Assembly: GCA_012510495.1 (NCBI GenBank)
Contig: JAAZHX010000057.1
Coordinates: 26,183-90,182 of the forward strand
Direction: 5' to 3'
DNA from: Smithella sp.
Lineage (GTDB): Bacteria; Desulfobacterota; Syntrophia; Syntrophales; Smithellaceae
Length of the DNA stretch: 64,000 nt
The translations under genes were made by a program, and so were the position numbers. The notes under the pieces are model-generated. The model had not been told where the DNA came from. It made no database searches and saw nothing but the letters and a program-made list of their open reading frames with translations. Below, piece by piece: positions 38,816-47,503 of the stretch (position 1 is the first letter of the stretch; each line of letters opens with the position of its first letter).

Positions 38816-39850
38816 ATGATTACGGAAGTTACCGCAGCCGGGAAACCCTTTGTCCATGTTCATTCAGCGCACTGCGAAAGCGGCGTCACCGCGTCGCTGT
38901 TCCGCGACAGGGGCGTGGAAATTTCCGAGCCGATGATTTTCGGCATCGGCAGCGGCATCTTTTTCGGCCATCTGCCGTTTATGAAAATGAGCGGCGTGAC
39001 GATCAGCACGTTTCGCTCCCAGCCGGGCGCCGTCTTCCGCAAATCCGCCAAACGTCTGGGCGGTAAATTCAAAACCGCGCGATTCCGGAATCCCAAAAAG
39101 GGCATGGATGAGCTCCGGCGCGTTCTCGGGACCGGCCAGATCGTCGGGCTGACCACCAATATTTACTGGCTTTCCTACTTTCCCAACCGGTTCCGCTTTC
39201 AGTTCAACGGCCATAACATTGTGGCTCTGCATGAGCTTGAAAACGGTTTCCGCGTGAGCGATCCGATGCTGGAGCAGCCGGTGGATTGTTTGGCGGAAGA
39301 CCTGGAAAGGGCGCGGTTTGCGCGCGGTCCGCTGGAGCCGCGCGGGTTCATGTACTATCCCCAGTCCGTCAACCCCGGTCCCGACCTGCGCGCGGCATGC
39401 CTTGCAGGCATGAAAGATACCTGCAACATGATGCTGAAAATTCCCGTGCCCATTTTCGGCATCCGGGGGATGCGCAGCCTGGCCAAAAAAATTGTCCGCA
39501 GCCCCGAGAAGCTGGGCTTTATGGGGGCCTGCCGCGAGCTGTCCGGCGTCGTCCGGATGCAGGAAGAGGTGGGCACGGGCGGTGCCGGTTTCCGCTATAT
39601 GTATGCGGCGTTTCTTCAGGAAGCCGCCGAACTGTTTGCCTCGGACGCGCTTACCCGCCTGTCTTGCGAAATGACGGCCATCGGCGACATCTGGCGGGAA
39701 TTTGCCGTTGTTTCCGCGCGCATCATCAAGCAGCGCGGACAGGCCGAAGAGACCTTTGAAAAGGCGGGGGGACTGATGCTGGTCTGCGCCGGGCGCGAAG
39801 AACAGCTTTTTAAGGATCTGGCTCAGGTGGTGAAAAAGCTCAAGGCATGA
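38816..39850 (+). CDS. BtrH N-terminal domain-containing protein
   Basis: HCESGVTASLFRDRGVEISEPMIFGIGSGIFFGH resembles BtrH_N; SD GGAGGGG upstream of ATG 38816. Confidence 0.78.
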   Translation: MITEVTAAGKPFVHVHSAHCESGVTASLFRDRGVEISEPMIFGIGSGIFFGHLPFMKMSGVTISTFRSQPGAVFRKSAKRLGGKFKTARFRNPKKGMDELRRVLGTGQIVGLTTNIYWLSYFPNRFRFQFNGHNIVALHELENGFRVSDPMLEQPVDCLAEDLERARFARGPLEPRGFMYYPQSVNPGPDLRAACLAGMKDTCNMMLKIPVPIFGIRGMRSLAKKIVRSPEKLGFMGACRELSGVVRMQEEVGTGGAGFRYMYAAFLQEAAELFASDALTRLSCEMTAIGDIWREFAVVSARIIKQRGQAEETFEKAGGLMLVCAGREEQLFKDLAQVVKKLKA

Positions 39851-40566
39851 ACGCACTCGATATTTCTTCCGTGACTTTCCGCTACGACGGAGCGTCCGTT
39901 CCCGCGCTTCGGGATTTTTCTCTGGCGGTTGCGAATGGACAGATGCACGCGCTTCTGGGGCCCAACGGCGCGGGGAAGTCAACGCTGATGCGGATTGTTA
40001 CCGGTCAGCTCCGGGGCCATTCCGGAGAGGTGTCTGTTTACGGCCTCCGCATGCCGGACCCGAAAGCGCTTTCGTTCATCGGGTGCGCGCCGCAGCCGAT
40101 CTCGCTTTACCCCTCTCTGACCGCATGGGAGAATTTGCGCTTTTTTGGTGTGATGGCCGGGCTGTCGAAGGGCCAAATCGCACAGCGCTCACAATGGGCG
40201 CTCGAAAAAACGGGTCTCGCGGAATATTCTGAGACGGCGGTGGCGACTTTTTCCGGCGGCATGCAGAGACGCCTCAATCTGGCGGTGGCGCTCCTGCATT
40301 CTCCGAAGCTTCTGCTGCTCGATGAACCATCGGCGGGCGTCGATCCGCAGAGCCGGAATCATATGTACGATTTGCTGGCGGAGTTAAGCGTGGGGGGCGT
40401 CACGATGTTGCTTTGCACGCACATCATGGAAGAGGCCCAGCGCCTGTGCTCCGGCCTGACGCTTCTGGATCGCGGCGAGCGGATTTATAATGGCCGGATG
40501 TCCGATATTGATAACCTGGAGAAGTTTTTCCTGGAGAAGACAGGCAGGGGGCTGCGTGATTTTTAA
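39847..40566 (+). CDS. ABC transporter ATP-binding protein
   Basis: LLGPNGAGKSTLMRIV, FSGGMQRRLNLAVALLHSPKLLLLDEPSAGVDPQSR. Confidence 0.94.
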   Translation: MNALDISSVTFRYDGASVPALRDFSLAVANGQMHALLGPNGAGKSTLMRIVTGQLRGHSGEVSVYGLRMPDPKALSFIGCAPQPISLYPSLTAWENLRFFGVMAGLSKGQIAQRSQWALEKTGLAEYSETAVATFSGGMQRRLNLAVALLHSPKLLLLDEPSAGVDPQSRNHMYDLLAELSVGGVTMLLCTHIMEEAQRLCSGLTLLDRGERIYNGRMSDIDNLEKFFLEKTGRGLRDF

Positions 40567-41677
40567 ACAGCTGATAGAACTGATTCGCAAGGAAATGCTG
40601 GTCCTGATTCGTGACCGGCAGACCATCCTGCTTCTTTTTTTGATGCCGGTGGCCCTGATTTTCTTCATGTCGCTGGCGCTGGAAGGCGTGTGGGAGGATA
40701 AACTGACCGGACGGAAGATTCCAATGGTGGTGGATAACCAGAGCCGATCTCCCCAGGCCGGACTCCTCGCGGGAAAAATCAAGGCCCATCCGCTGATCGT
40801 GCCGATGGAAAAACCGGCCGGCGCCGACAACGACAGACTCTTTGTGGACGGCACAGCGCAGGCCGTCGTGATGATCCCCCCGGGTTTCGAAGAGGGAGAC
40901 CGGCCGGTGGAAATTTTCTTTGATCCCGTGATGGACGCGAGCTACCGGATCGCCGCCCGCTCGCTCGTCACATCCATTGTCGTGGAAGTGGTCATGGGCG
41001 TCGACAATCTGGAGGCGATGGCGGCCGGTCTGGTCGTCGAGCGAACCGGTCCCAACCGGGAGCTGCCGACCCCCTTGCAGCAGACGGTTCCGGCCTATGC
41101 CATCTTCGCGATGTTCTTTATCGCTGTCCCCATGTCGGTCGGTTTTTTGAGGGAGAAGAAAGACGGGACGCTCCAGCGTCTCTTCACGTATCCGGTGTCC
41201 GCTAATCTGGTGACGCTGGGCAAAATCACTCCCTACTTCCTGATCAACGTTGTTCAGTTTGTTTTGATGATGCTGGTGGGAGTTTTTGTCATGTCCCATT
41301 TCATTACCCCGGCGTTTTTCGCAGGGCAGCGCCCCTGGCACATGCTGCCGGTGACGCTGGTGGCGGCGGCCGCTACGACGGGGTTCGGTGTACTGGTGGC
41401 GGCGACGGCCAAAACGCCCGAGCAGTCTTCCACGCTGGCTGCGATGGTGGCGATTTTGATGGGCGTCTTCGGCGGCATCATGGTGCCGCACGCGGTGATG
41501 CCGCCGGTGATGAAAAAGCTGGCCATGATTTCGCCGATGTTCTGGGCGCATCAGGCCTATCTGGATATTTTTCTGCGGGATGCCGCGTTTGGGACCATCG
41601 CGCCCAAATTAATCATATTGACACTGTTTGCGGGAATTTGCTTTTATATTGCGGGGAGGAAGGTTCGATGGATTTAG
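40556..41677 (+). CDS. ABC-2 type transporter permease
   Basis: Six-TM ABC-2 topology, FREEKKDGTLQRLFTYPVS-like segment (FLREKKDGTLQRLFTYPVS); GTG start overlaps ATPase gene. Confidence 0.88.
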   Translation: MIFKQLIELIRKEMLVLIRDRQTILLLFLMPVALIFFMSLALEGVWEDKLTGRKIPMVVDNQSRSPQAGLLAGKIKAHPLIVPMEKPAGADNDRLFVDGTAQAVVMIPPGFEEGDRPVEIFFDPVMDASYRIAARSLVTSIVVEVVMGVDNLEAMAAGLVVERTGPNRELPTPLQQTVPAYAIFAMFFIAVPMSVGFLREKKDGTLQRLFTYPVSANLVTLGKITPYFLINVVQFVLMMLVGVFVMSHFITPAFFAGQRPWHMLPVTLVAAAATTGFGVLVAATAKTPEQSSTLAAMVAILMGVFGGIMVPHAVMPPVMKKLAMISPMFWAHQAYLDIFLRDAAFGTIAPKLIILTLFAGICFYIAGRKVRWI

Positions 41678-41979
41678 AACAGGCGTACAGGGATCTGAAC
41701 GTGACGTCGCGGGAGGATCTCCTTTTCAAGATCAAGGAACTGGTTATCCGGGCCTGCGAAATCCGGGATGTCCGGGCCGAGGATGTGCCCACCGACGTGC
41801 CGTTTATCGGCGGACCCGGGCCGCTCAAGCTCGACTCACTCGACGCGATGGAAATCGCGATGGAACTGCGCTATACGTTCGGCGTCGAGTTGAAAAACGC
41901 GAGCACGGCCGCGAAGGCGATGCAGAGCTTCGATACGCTGGCTGATTTTGTGATTGCCGCGCCGAAGGTGAAAAAGTGA
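41668..41979 (+). CDS. Acyl carrier protein (divergent)
   Basis: GPLKLDSLDAMEIAMELRYTFGVEL; overlaps both neighbours. Confidence 0.87.
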   Translation: MDLEQAYRDLNVTSREDLLFKIKELVIRACEIRDVRAEDVPTDVPFIGGPGPLKLDSLDAMEIAMELRYTFGVELKNASTAAKAMQSFDTLADFVIAAPKVKK

Positions 41980-43145
41980 AACAGGGGAACATTCATATTC
42001 GCGGGTGGGGCGCCGTCACCACCCTGGGGTGGGGCGCGTCGGAAGGCGCCCGCCGCCTGATCGCGGGCGATATACGCCCGGCGGGCGTTTGTCGGTCGTC
42101 CCATCTGGTCAACCGGGAGTTCAAGGCGTTTGAAGTCCTCTATGACGGCAATCCCCTGGAAAAATCACTCAAGATGATGGACGCATCGATTACCGAAGCC
42201 TTTGAGCGCGGAGGCCTTTCCGCGTCCGAAATTGTTGAATCCGCCCTGATTGTCGGAACCACCGGCGGCATCGTCATCCGCAACGAGTACGAATTTACCG
42301 AATCCGTCCGCCTCAACCCCGGCAAAGAATCGCCCCCGATTGTCTGCCGCAACCGGGGGCCGGGCGAGGCGGCTGACGTGATCGTTCAGAAATATGGCAT
42401 TCGCGGCATGACGATGACCTTCAGCATGGCCTGCGTGTCGAGTTCGCACGCGCTGGTTGTAGCGGCGGATCTGCTTGCGCAAAAAAGAATCAAACGTGCG
42501 ATCGTGGTTGGCTTCGAGCCGCTTCTGAATCTGACCTTGCAGGGTTTTGCCGGCCTGTTGCTTTATGATCCGGACAGGTGCCGCCCCTTCTGCAACCGGC
42601 GCATGGGCATGCAAATCGGCGAGGCGGCATCCTGCGTGATTCTGGAAGAAGGCGCAGACGACGGGGCGGGAAAAAGCCGGTTCTGGTATGTCGGCGGCCA
42701 TCTGTATAACGACAACAGCAGCCTGACCTCCGCGGGCACGGACGGCGAGGTGATTAAGGGCGTTGTTACCAGGGCGCTTTTGAAAGCCGACACGGACCCC
42801 GGGGAAATTGTCGCAGTCAAGGCCCACGGCACCGGCACGAGAGACAATGACCTTTCCGAGGGCCGAGGGCTGGCGAGGGTTTTTGGGGAGCGTCTGCCGC
42901 CGGTGATTTCGCTCAAAAGCGCTATCGGCCACACGCTGGGCGCGGCCGGGACGGTGGAGACGGCTCTGTGGCTTTCCTGTCTGGAGGAAGGAGTCATTCC
43001 GAAAAGCTTCGGCTTTGCCGAGACGGACCCCGAAATCGGTTTTGCGCCGTCACAGGAAAACCTTCCGGCGGCCGACGGGGCGTATTTGTTTACCTTCTTC
43101 GGCTTCGGCGGAACCTGCACGGGGTATGTCATTGTTAAAAAGTAG
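41976..43145 (+). CDS. Beta-ketoacyl synthase with intact catalytic triad
   Basis: FSMACVSSSHAL (Cys), KAHGTGTRDND (His), LKSAIGHTLGAAGTVETAL (Lys/His). Confidence 0.92.
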   Translation: MKQGNIHIRGWGAVTTLGWGASEGARRLIAGDIRPAGVCRSSHLVNREFKAFEVLYDGNPLEKSLKMMDASITEAFERGGLSASEIVESALIVGTTGGIVIRNEYEFTESVRLNPGKESPPIVCRNRGPGEAADVIVQKYGIRGMTMTFSMACVSSSHALVVAADLLAQKRIKRAIVVGFEPLLNLTLQGFAGLLLYDPDRCRPFCNRRMGMQIGEAASCVILEEGADDGAGKSRFWYVGGHLYNDNSSLTSAGTDGEVIKGVVTRALLKADTDPGEIVAVKAHGTGTRDNDLSEGRGLARVFGERLPPVISLKSAIGHTLGAAGTVETALWLSCLEEGVIPKSFGFAETDPEIGFAPSQENLPAADGAYLFTFFGFGGTCTGYVIVKK

Positions 43146-43194
43146 GAAGAGGAATGACAGATAGGAGACTTGTGAAAGAGTTTCATTAAACCAT

Positions 43195-43269
43195 GTCATT
43201 CCCGCGCAGGCGGCACCTGCGGAGGGTGTTTTATTTCTGAGATGTCATTCCCGCGAAGGCGGGAATCCA
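43195..43269. repeat. GTCATTCCCGCGAAGGCGGGAATCCA palindromic repeat, one partial and one full copy
   Basis: Full copy 43244-43269, partial GTCATTCCCGCG at 43195-43206. Confidence 0.75.
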
Positions 43270-43289
43270 CAACAATCATTGATTGAGAA

Positions 43290-43577
43290 ATGAAACAGTA
43301 TTATGTCTATATTTTGGCAAGTAAAAAGGATGGGACTTTGTATATAGGAGTAACCGGCGATTTGGTTAAACGCGTTTACGAACATAAACAAAATGAGGTA
43401 GAAGGATTCACTAAAAAATATAATGTCCACAATCTCGTGTATTATGAAATATATCAGGATGTAAACGAAGCAATTTTAAGAGAAAAGCAAATGAAAAAGT
43501 GGAACAGGCAATGGAAGATCAATCTTATTGAAAAAAATAATCCGGGATGGAACGATTTATATAAAAAGATAGTTTAA
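43290..43577 (+). CDS. GIY-YIG nuclease family protein
   Basis: MKQYYVYILASKKDGTLYIGVTGDLVKRVYEHKQNEVEGFTKKYNVHNLVYYE. Confidence 0.93.
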   Translation: MKQYYVYILASKKDGTLYIGVTGDLVKRVYEHKQNEVEGFTKKYNVHNLVYYEIYQDVNEAILREKQMKKWNRQWKINLIEKNNPGWNDLYKKIV

Positions 43578-43582
43578 AAAAC

Positions 43583-43608
43583 TGGATTCCCGCCTTCGCG
43601 GGAATGAC
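43583..43608. repeat. Inverted copy of the 43244-43269 repeat
   Basis: TGGATTCCCGCCTTCGCGGGAATGAC is the exact reverse complement of 43244-43269. Confidence 0.85.
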
Positions 43609-43634
43609 AGATGGGTGGAAATGACGATTTTTAT

Positions 43635-43731
43635 GGATTTTTAATATCACACCACAGTTTGTATGCGAAGAATGACAGATTTGGCGGATTTTCAATATCA
43701 CGCTGCAGTCCGTATGCGGAGATGACATCTA
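43635..43731. repeat. Two-copy degenerate tandem repeat, ~51-bp period
   Basis: GGATTTTTAATATCACACCACAGTTTGTATGCG.. and GGATTTTCAATATCACGCTGCAGTCCGTATGCG.. Confidence 0.65.
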
Positions 43732-43738
43732 AAAGAAT

Positions 43739-44737
43739 ATGACTACAAAATTAAAAAATTCTTCACTGCCTGTCCTGGCGGCCGGATATCTGGGACCCGC
43801 ACTGATACCCAACGCGGACGGCAGCTGGGAAGAGCAGAGACTGCCCGCCGATCCCGACGATCTGGTGCGGAAAATGATGGGCCAGCCGATGCGGCGCGCG
43901 GGACGGTTCATCAAGCTCGTCTGCTGCGGCGCGCTCGCCTGCATGTCCCGCGTTTCCGAAGAAGCGCTCTTGGGCCGGAAAATCGGTATTTTCCTGGCCA
44001 CCGGTCTGGGCAACATCGACGAGATCCTGCCGTTCATCACGCAGGTCTTCAAGTATGACGGCGGATTTCCCAGCCCCAACCAGTTCGCCAATTCCGTCAG
44101 CAACTCCGCCGCGTTCTTCCTGGCGAAGTTTTGCGGCATCAGAGGCGTTGTCCTCACCATCTCGCAGGAGGAGCTGTCTTTTGAATCCGCCCTGTGGCTG
44201 GCGCAGAGCTACCTGGAGTCCGGCGAGATCGACCTGGCGCTAGTCGGAGGCTGCGACGTGTTCACGCCGTCCGTGGCAGACTACCGGGAGCGGCTGAATC
44301 TGGCGCCTGGCCGGTACCGGAGCGCTCCGATGGGCGAAGCCAGCGGCTGGCTTTTACTGGGCGGCGACGGAGAAGGAAAAATCGGAGACATTTTGTCTGT
44401 TGAAATTTCGAGCGGATCAACGGACGCGGAAAGCCCGTCTTCAGACGATTTCCTGGGGCAATGTGAAAAATTGGCCGCCGAAAAAGAGGGGTTTCCCAAA
44501 GACGATAAAATCAGTAAAGTGTTCCTGCCCGGTTTTAACCTGGCGAATATCGACGAAGCCTCGTGGAGAAACAGCGGCTGGGACGTGGATGATTATCTGA
44601 TCCAGTGCGGCATTTCCTCCACTGCTTCCGCCTGCGGGCTGGCGCGGGCGCTGCTTTCCCGTCAAGACGCTTTTCTCGTTCACGGCAATTTCTTTTCGTC
44701 CGGAAGGCAGGCCCTGATCGCGGCGTCAACAGAATAG
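43739..44737 (+). CDS. Beta-ketoacyl synthase-like protein lacking catalytic residues (chain-length-factor-like)
   Basis: KS fold landmarks (FLATGLGNIDEI, FPSPNQFANSVSNSAAFFLAKFCGIRG, LALVGGCDVFTP) but ISQEELSFESAL and QCGISSTASACG replace Cys and Lys/His motifs. Confidence 0.82.
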   Translation: MTTKLKNSSLPVLAAGYLGPALIPNADGSWEEQRLPADPDDLVRKMMGQPMRRAGRFIKLVCCGALACMSRVSEEALLGRKIGIFLATGLGNIDEILPFITQVFKYDGGFPSPNQFANSVSNSAAFFLAKFCGIRGVVLTISQEELSFESALWLAQSYLESGEIDLALVGGCDVFTPSVADYRERLNLAPGRYRSAPMGEASGWLLLGGDGEGKIGDILSVEISSGSTDAESPSSDDFLGQCEKLAAEKEGFPKDDKISKVFLPGFNLANIDEASWRNSGWDVDDYLIQCGISSTASACGLARALLSRQDAFLVHGNFFSSGRQALIAASTE

Positions 44738-44747
44738 CAAATAAATC

Positions 44748-46193
44748 ATGGCGTTACGACAACAAAAAAAACGCATTGCCCTTGTTCATCCCCGAGGGTC
44801 CAACTGGTTTCCCGGCAGGCGCGACATCACCGACATCGCCAACCGGATGGTGCCGCAGGGGATGCTCTCCATCGCGGCTTGGCTGACGCGCGACGGGTAT
44901 GAGGTTTTCGTCTATGACTGTCTCGGTCCCGGCGCGCCGGTGGGTATCGACCGGCAGGCCCGGGATATTCTCGCCTTCGATCCGCAGATTGTCGGATTTT
45001 CCGCCACCACGTCATCCTTTCCCGATGCGGCCGGGATCGCGCAAAAGATCAAAACCGCCCGGCCGGATGCCGTCACTGTTTGCGGCGGTGTCCATGCTTC
45101 CGCGCTGAGAGAAAAACTCCTGGCAGCCTTTCCTCCCGTTGATTATCTGGCGGCGGGAGAGGGAGAGCAAACAATGGGCGAACTGGCGGCAGGCGTCGAT
45201 CCGGCAGCGATCGCGGGCCTGATCCGCCGGGAAAAAGGCGTTGCCGTCGCCAACGAGCCGAGAAGGCATATCGCCAACCTCGATGACCTGCCGTTTCCGG
45301 CCTACGAAAAACTGCGCGGATTTCCCAAAGACTACCATCTGCCGCTTTTCAGCTACAAACAAACTCCCGGCGCGACGATGATCACCTCGCGAGGCTGCAT
45401 ATATCAATGTTCCTACTGCGACCGCTCCGTTTTCCAGAAGGGTTTCCGCTACAACTCGGCAGCCTACATCTACGAGCACATGAAATATCTGCGGGATCAA
45501 TTCGGCGCGCGCCACGTCAACATTTACGACGATCTTTTTACCGCCAACCGCAGGCGCATCGTGGAGTTGTGCGAAAAACTCGCGCGCTTTCCGCTGGGCA
45601 TGAACTTCAACTGCGCCGTGCGCGTGGGCTACACGGACGATGATCTGCTCAGGATGCTCAAGGCGGCGGGCTGCCTGATGGTCTCGCTGGGAATCGAATC
45701 GGCCGATCCGGACATGCTTACGCGCCACAAATCCGGCGTGTCGCTCGATGACGTGCGCGACACCGTGCGGCGCATTCAGGCGGCGAAACTTCGCGCTAAA
45801 GGCCTGTTCATGATGGGATTGCCGGGAGAGACCGAAGCGTCGATCCGGCGGACCTCTGATTTCATTATATCGCTGGGGTTCGACGACATGAATATGGCCA
45901 AGTTTACGCCATTTCCCGGCGCGCCGCTGTGGTCAACGATTCGCGAGGAGGGGACTTTCCAGGAAGACTGGCGGCTGATGAACTGCCTGAATTTTGTTTT
46001 TGTCCCCAGAGGGATCGCGTCGAAGGAAAGGCTCGACCGGCTTTACAACGAGCATGTCAAACGATTTTATTCCGATCCGGCCTGGCGCAAGCGGTTCCGG
46101 GGCCGCATCTGGGAGCACCGCAACAGCCTGCTGTATCTGCTGAGGCATCTTCCCTCCTTCTGGTCCGCCAAAAACCAGTTCGAACCGGAGTAG
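44748..46193 (+). CDS. B12-binding-domain radical SAM protein (BchE/hopanoid-type family)
   Basis: VGFSATTSSFPDAAGIAQ, YLAAGEGEQTMGEL, TSRGCIYQCSYCDRSVFQKGFRYNS (CxxxCxxC). Confidence 0.92.
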   Translation: MALRQQKKRIALVHPRGSNWFPGRRDITDIANRMVPQGMLSIAAWLTRDGYEVFVYDCLGPGAPVGIDRQARDILAFDPQIVGFSATTSSFPDAAGIAQKIKTARPDAVTVCGGVHASALREKLLAAFPPVDYLAAGEGEQTMGELAAGVDPAAIAGLIRREKGVAVANEPRRHIANLDDLPFPAYEKLRGFPKDYHLPLFSYKQTPGATMITSRGCIYQCSYCDRSVFQKGFRYNSAAYIYEHMKYLRDQFGARHVNIYDDLFTANRRRIVELCEKLARFPLGMNFNCAVRVGYTDDDLLRMLKAAGCLMVSLGIESADPDMLTRHKSGVSLDDVRDTVRRIQAAKLRAKGLFMMGLPGETEASIRRTSDFIISLGFDDMNMAKFTPFPGAPLWSTIREEGTFQEDWRLMNCLNFVFVPRGIASKERLDRLYNEHVKRFYSDPAWRKRFRGRIWEHRNSLLYLLRHLPSFWSAKNQFEPE

Positions 46194-46333
46194 AGTCTCT
46201 CCCCAACCCTCTCCAGAGAGGGACAGCAGCACCTGAACCAACGCCAGCGGGGGCAACAACAAAACAAGGGGGTTGCAACCACTTGTTCTCAATCGTTTGT
46301 TCTGGTTTTTTGGCCCCATCGAAAGAAGACTGC

Positions 46334-46480
46334 ATGGCAATAAAAAATAAGGTTCATCCGACCAACCATCATGCCCGTTTCGGGCACAACGAAAAATGGA
46401 AATATCCGGCCACTTGCGGACATTTTTATGTAAAACCGGACAAATCATTTGCTCCTTACATTGTGGCAGAACATTCTTGA
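46334..46480 (+). CDS. Hypothetical 48-aa protein
   Basis: MAIKNKVHPTNHHARFGHNEKWKYPATCGHFYVKPDKSFAPYIVAEHS; small, weak support. Confidence 0.3.
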   Translation: MAIKNKVHPTNHHARFGHNEKWKYPATCGHFYVKPDKSFAPYIVAEHS

Positions 46481-46505
46481 CACACAAGGGAATACTTCCT
46501 ATACT
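46477..46505 (+). promoter_or_regulatory. Sigma70-like promoter TTGACA-N17-TATACT
   Basis: Upstream of the outer-membrane barrel gene, which has SD AAGGAGG before ATG 46560. Confidence 0.75.
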
Positions 46506-46559
46506 GCCGACAACAAAAAACAAGTTCTTATCAATTCAATTTAAACAAAGGAGGTATTT

Positions 46560-47192
46560 ATGAAAAAGATTTTTTCAATTGTTGTCGGTTTGGTCGTGTT
46601 GTTGATGCTTCCTGTGGTTTCCTTCAGTGCGGCTCCAGGACCGTATGTAAGCGGTCAGTTTGGAGTGGCCTTTTTGACAAATAGCGATATATCAGTTCCG
46701 CCAGTAACAATGACGATAGGGTCTGACCCAGGTTTTGCGACTGGTTTTGCCGGTGGATACAACTTTGGAATGTTCAGAATGGAAGGAGAAATCGGATACC
46801 AAGTAAATGACATCGATAAGACCAGCCTATGTGTAGGCGGGATATGTGTATCTGGGCTTTCTTCATCAGGCGATGTGAGGGCTCTGTCCTTCCTGGTGAA
46901 TGGCTATTTCGATTTTGTCAACGAAACTGCGTTTACGCCATATATCACCGCCGGAATCGGCGCGGCGAGACTTGAGGTCAATGATTTTGCAATCTTGGGA
47001 ATCCGGATTGGAGATTCGCATGATACGGTATTTGCGTATCAGGTTGGCGCAGGCATTGCCTATACCGTCAATAAAAATTTTACCATTGATTTAAAATACC
47101 GGTACTTTGCTACGGCAGATCCCAAGTTCGATGATATCGAAGCTGAATTTGCAAGTCACAATGTCTACCTCGGATTGAGGGTCAATTTCTAG
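46560..47192 (+). CDS. Outer membrane beta-barrel protein
   Basis: Signal peptide, alternating beta strands, terminal aromatic LGLRVNF. Confidence 0.85.
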   Translation: MKKIFSIVVGLVVLLMLPVVSFSAAPGPYVSGQFGVAFLTNSDISVPPVTMTIGSDPGFATGFAGGYNFGMFRMEGEIGYQVNDIDKTSLCVGGICVSGLSSSGDVRALSFLVNGYFDFVNETAFTPYITAGIGAARLEVNDFAILGIRIGDSHDTVFAYQVGAGIAYTVNKNFTIDLKYRYFATADPKFDDIEAEFASHNVYLGLRVNF

Positions 47193-47347
47193 GTAACCGT
47201 CTTGCCACCCATATTGCCCGTGGTAGCCAGCTGCTGTATGGTAAGGTAGCCGGGGAAAATATCGGCATTGTTTTTGAAAATTTAAAAAGGATAAGGTACG
47301 TTCTATTGTCTGCCGGAATATTTTTCAGTAGTGATCGTAATCTCCGA

Positions 47348-47500
47348 CTACCGATTCGGCGGCTTCCACTGATCGTGCAGCAGTTCTTTTAGTTTGGGTG
47401 CCGGATGAGACATAATCCGGCGGAGCATGTCGTTTAAGTATTCCCAGGGATTGGTGTCGCAGTTTTTGCACGACTGAATCAGACTCAGATACAATGCCGC
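47348..47500 (-). pseudogene. IS66-family transposase C-terminal remnant
   Basis: Minus-strand translation ...[50 protein letters not shown] matches IS66 C-terminal pattern. Confidence 0.72.
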
Positions 47501-47503
47501 CTC

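Noticed and set aside
43195-43731. Possible CRISPR array
   Set aside because: Repeats are palindromic, inverted and irregularly spaced with a GIY-YIG gene between them; no spacer pattern or cas genes
46196-46290. CTCTCCCCAACCCTCTCCAGAGAGGG stretch as a structured RNA
   Set aside because: Only a short imperfect stem; looks like a fragment of a common dispersed repeat, with no supportable function
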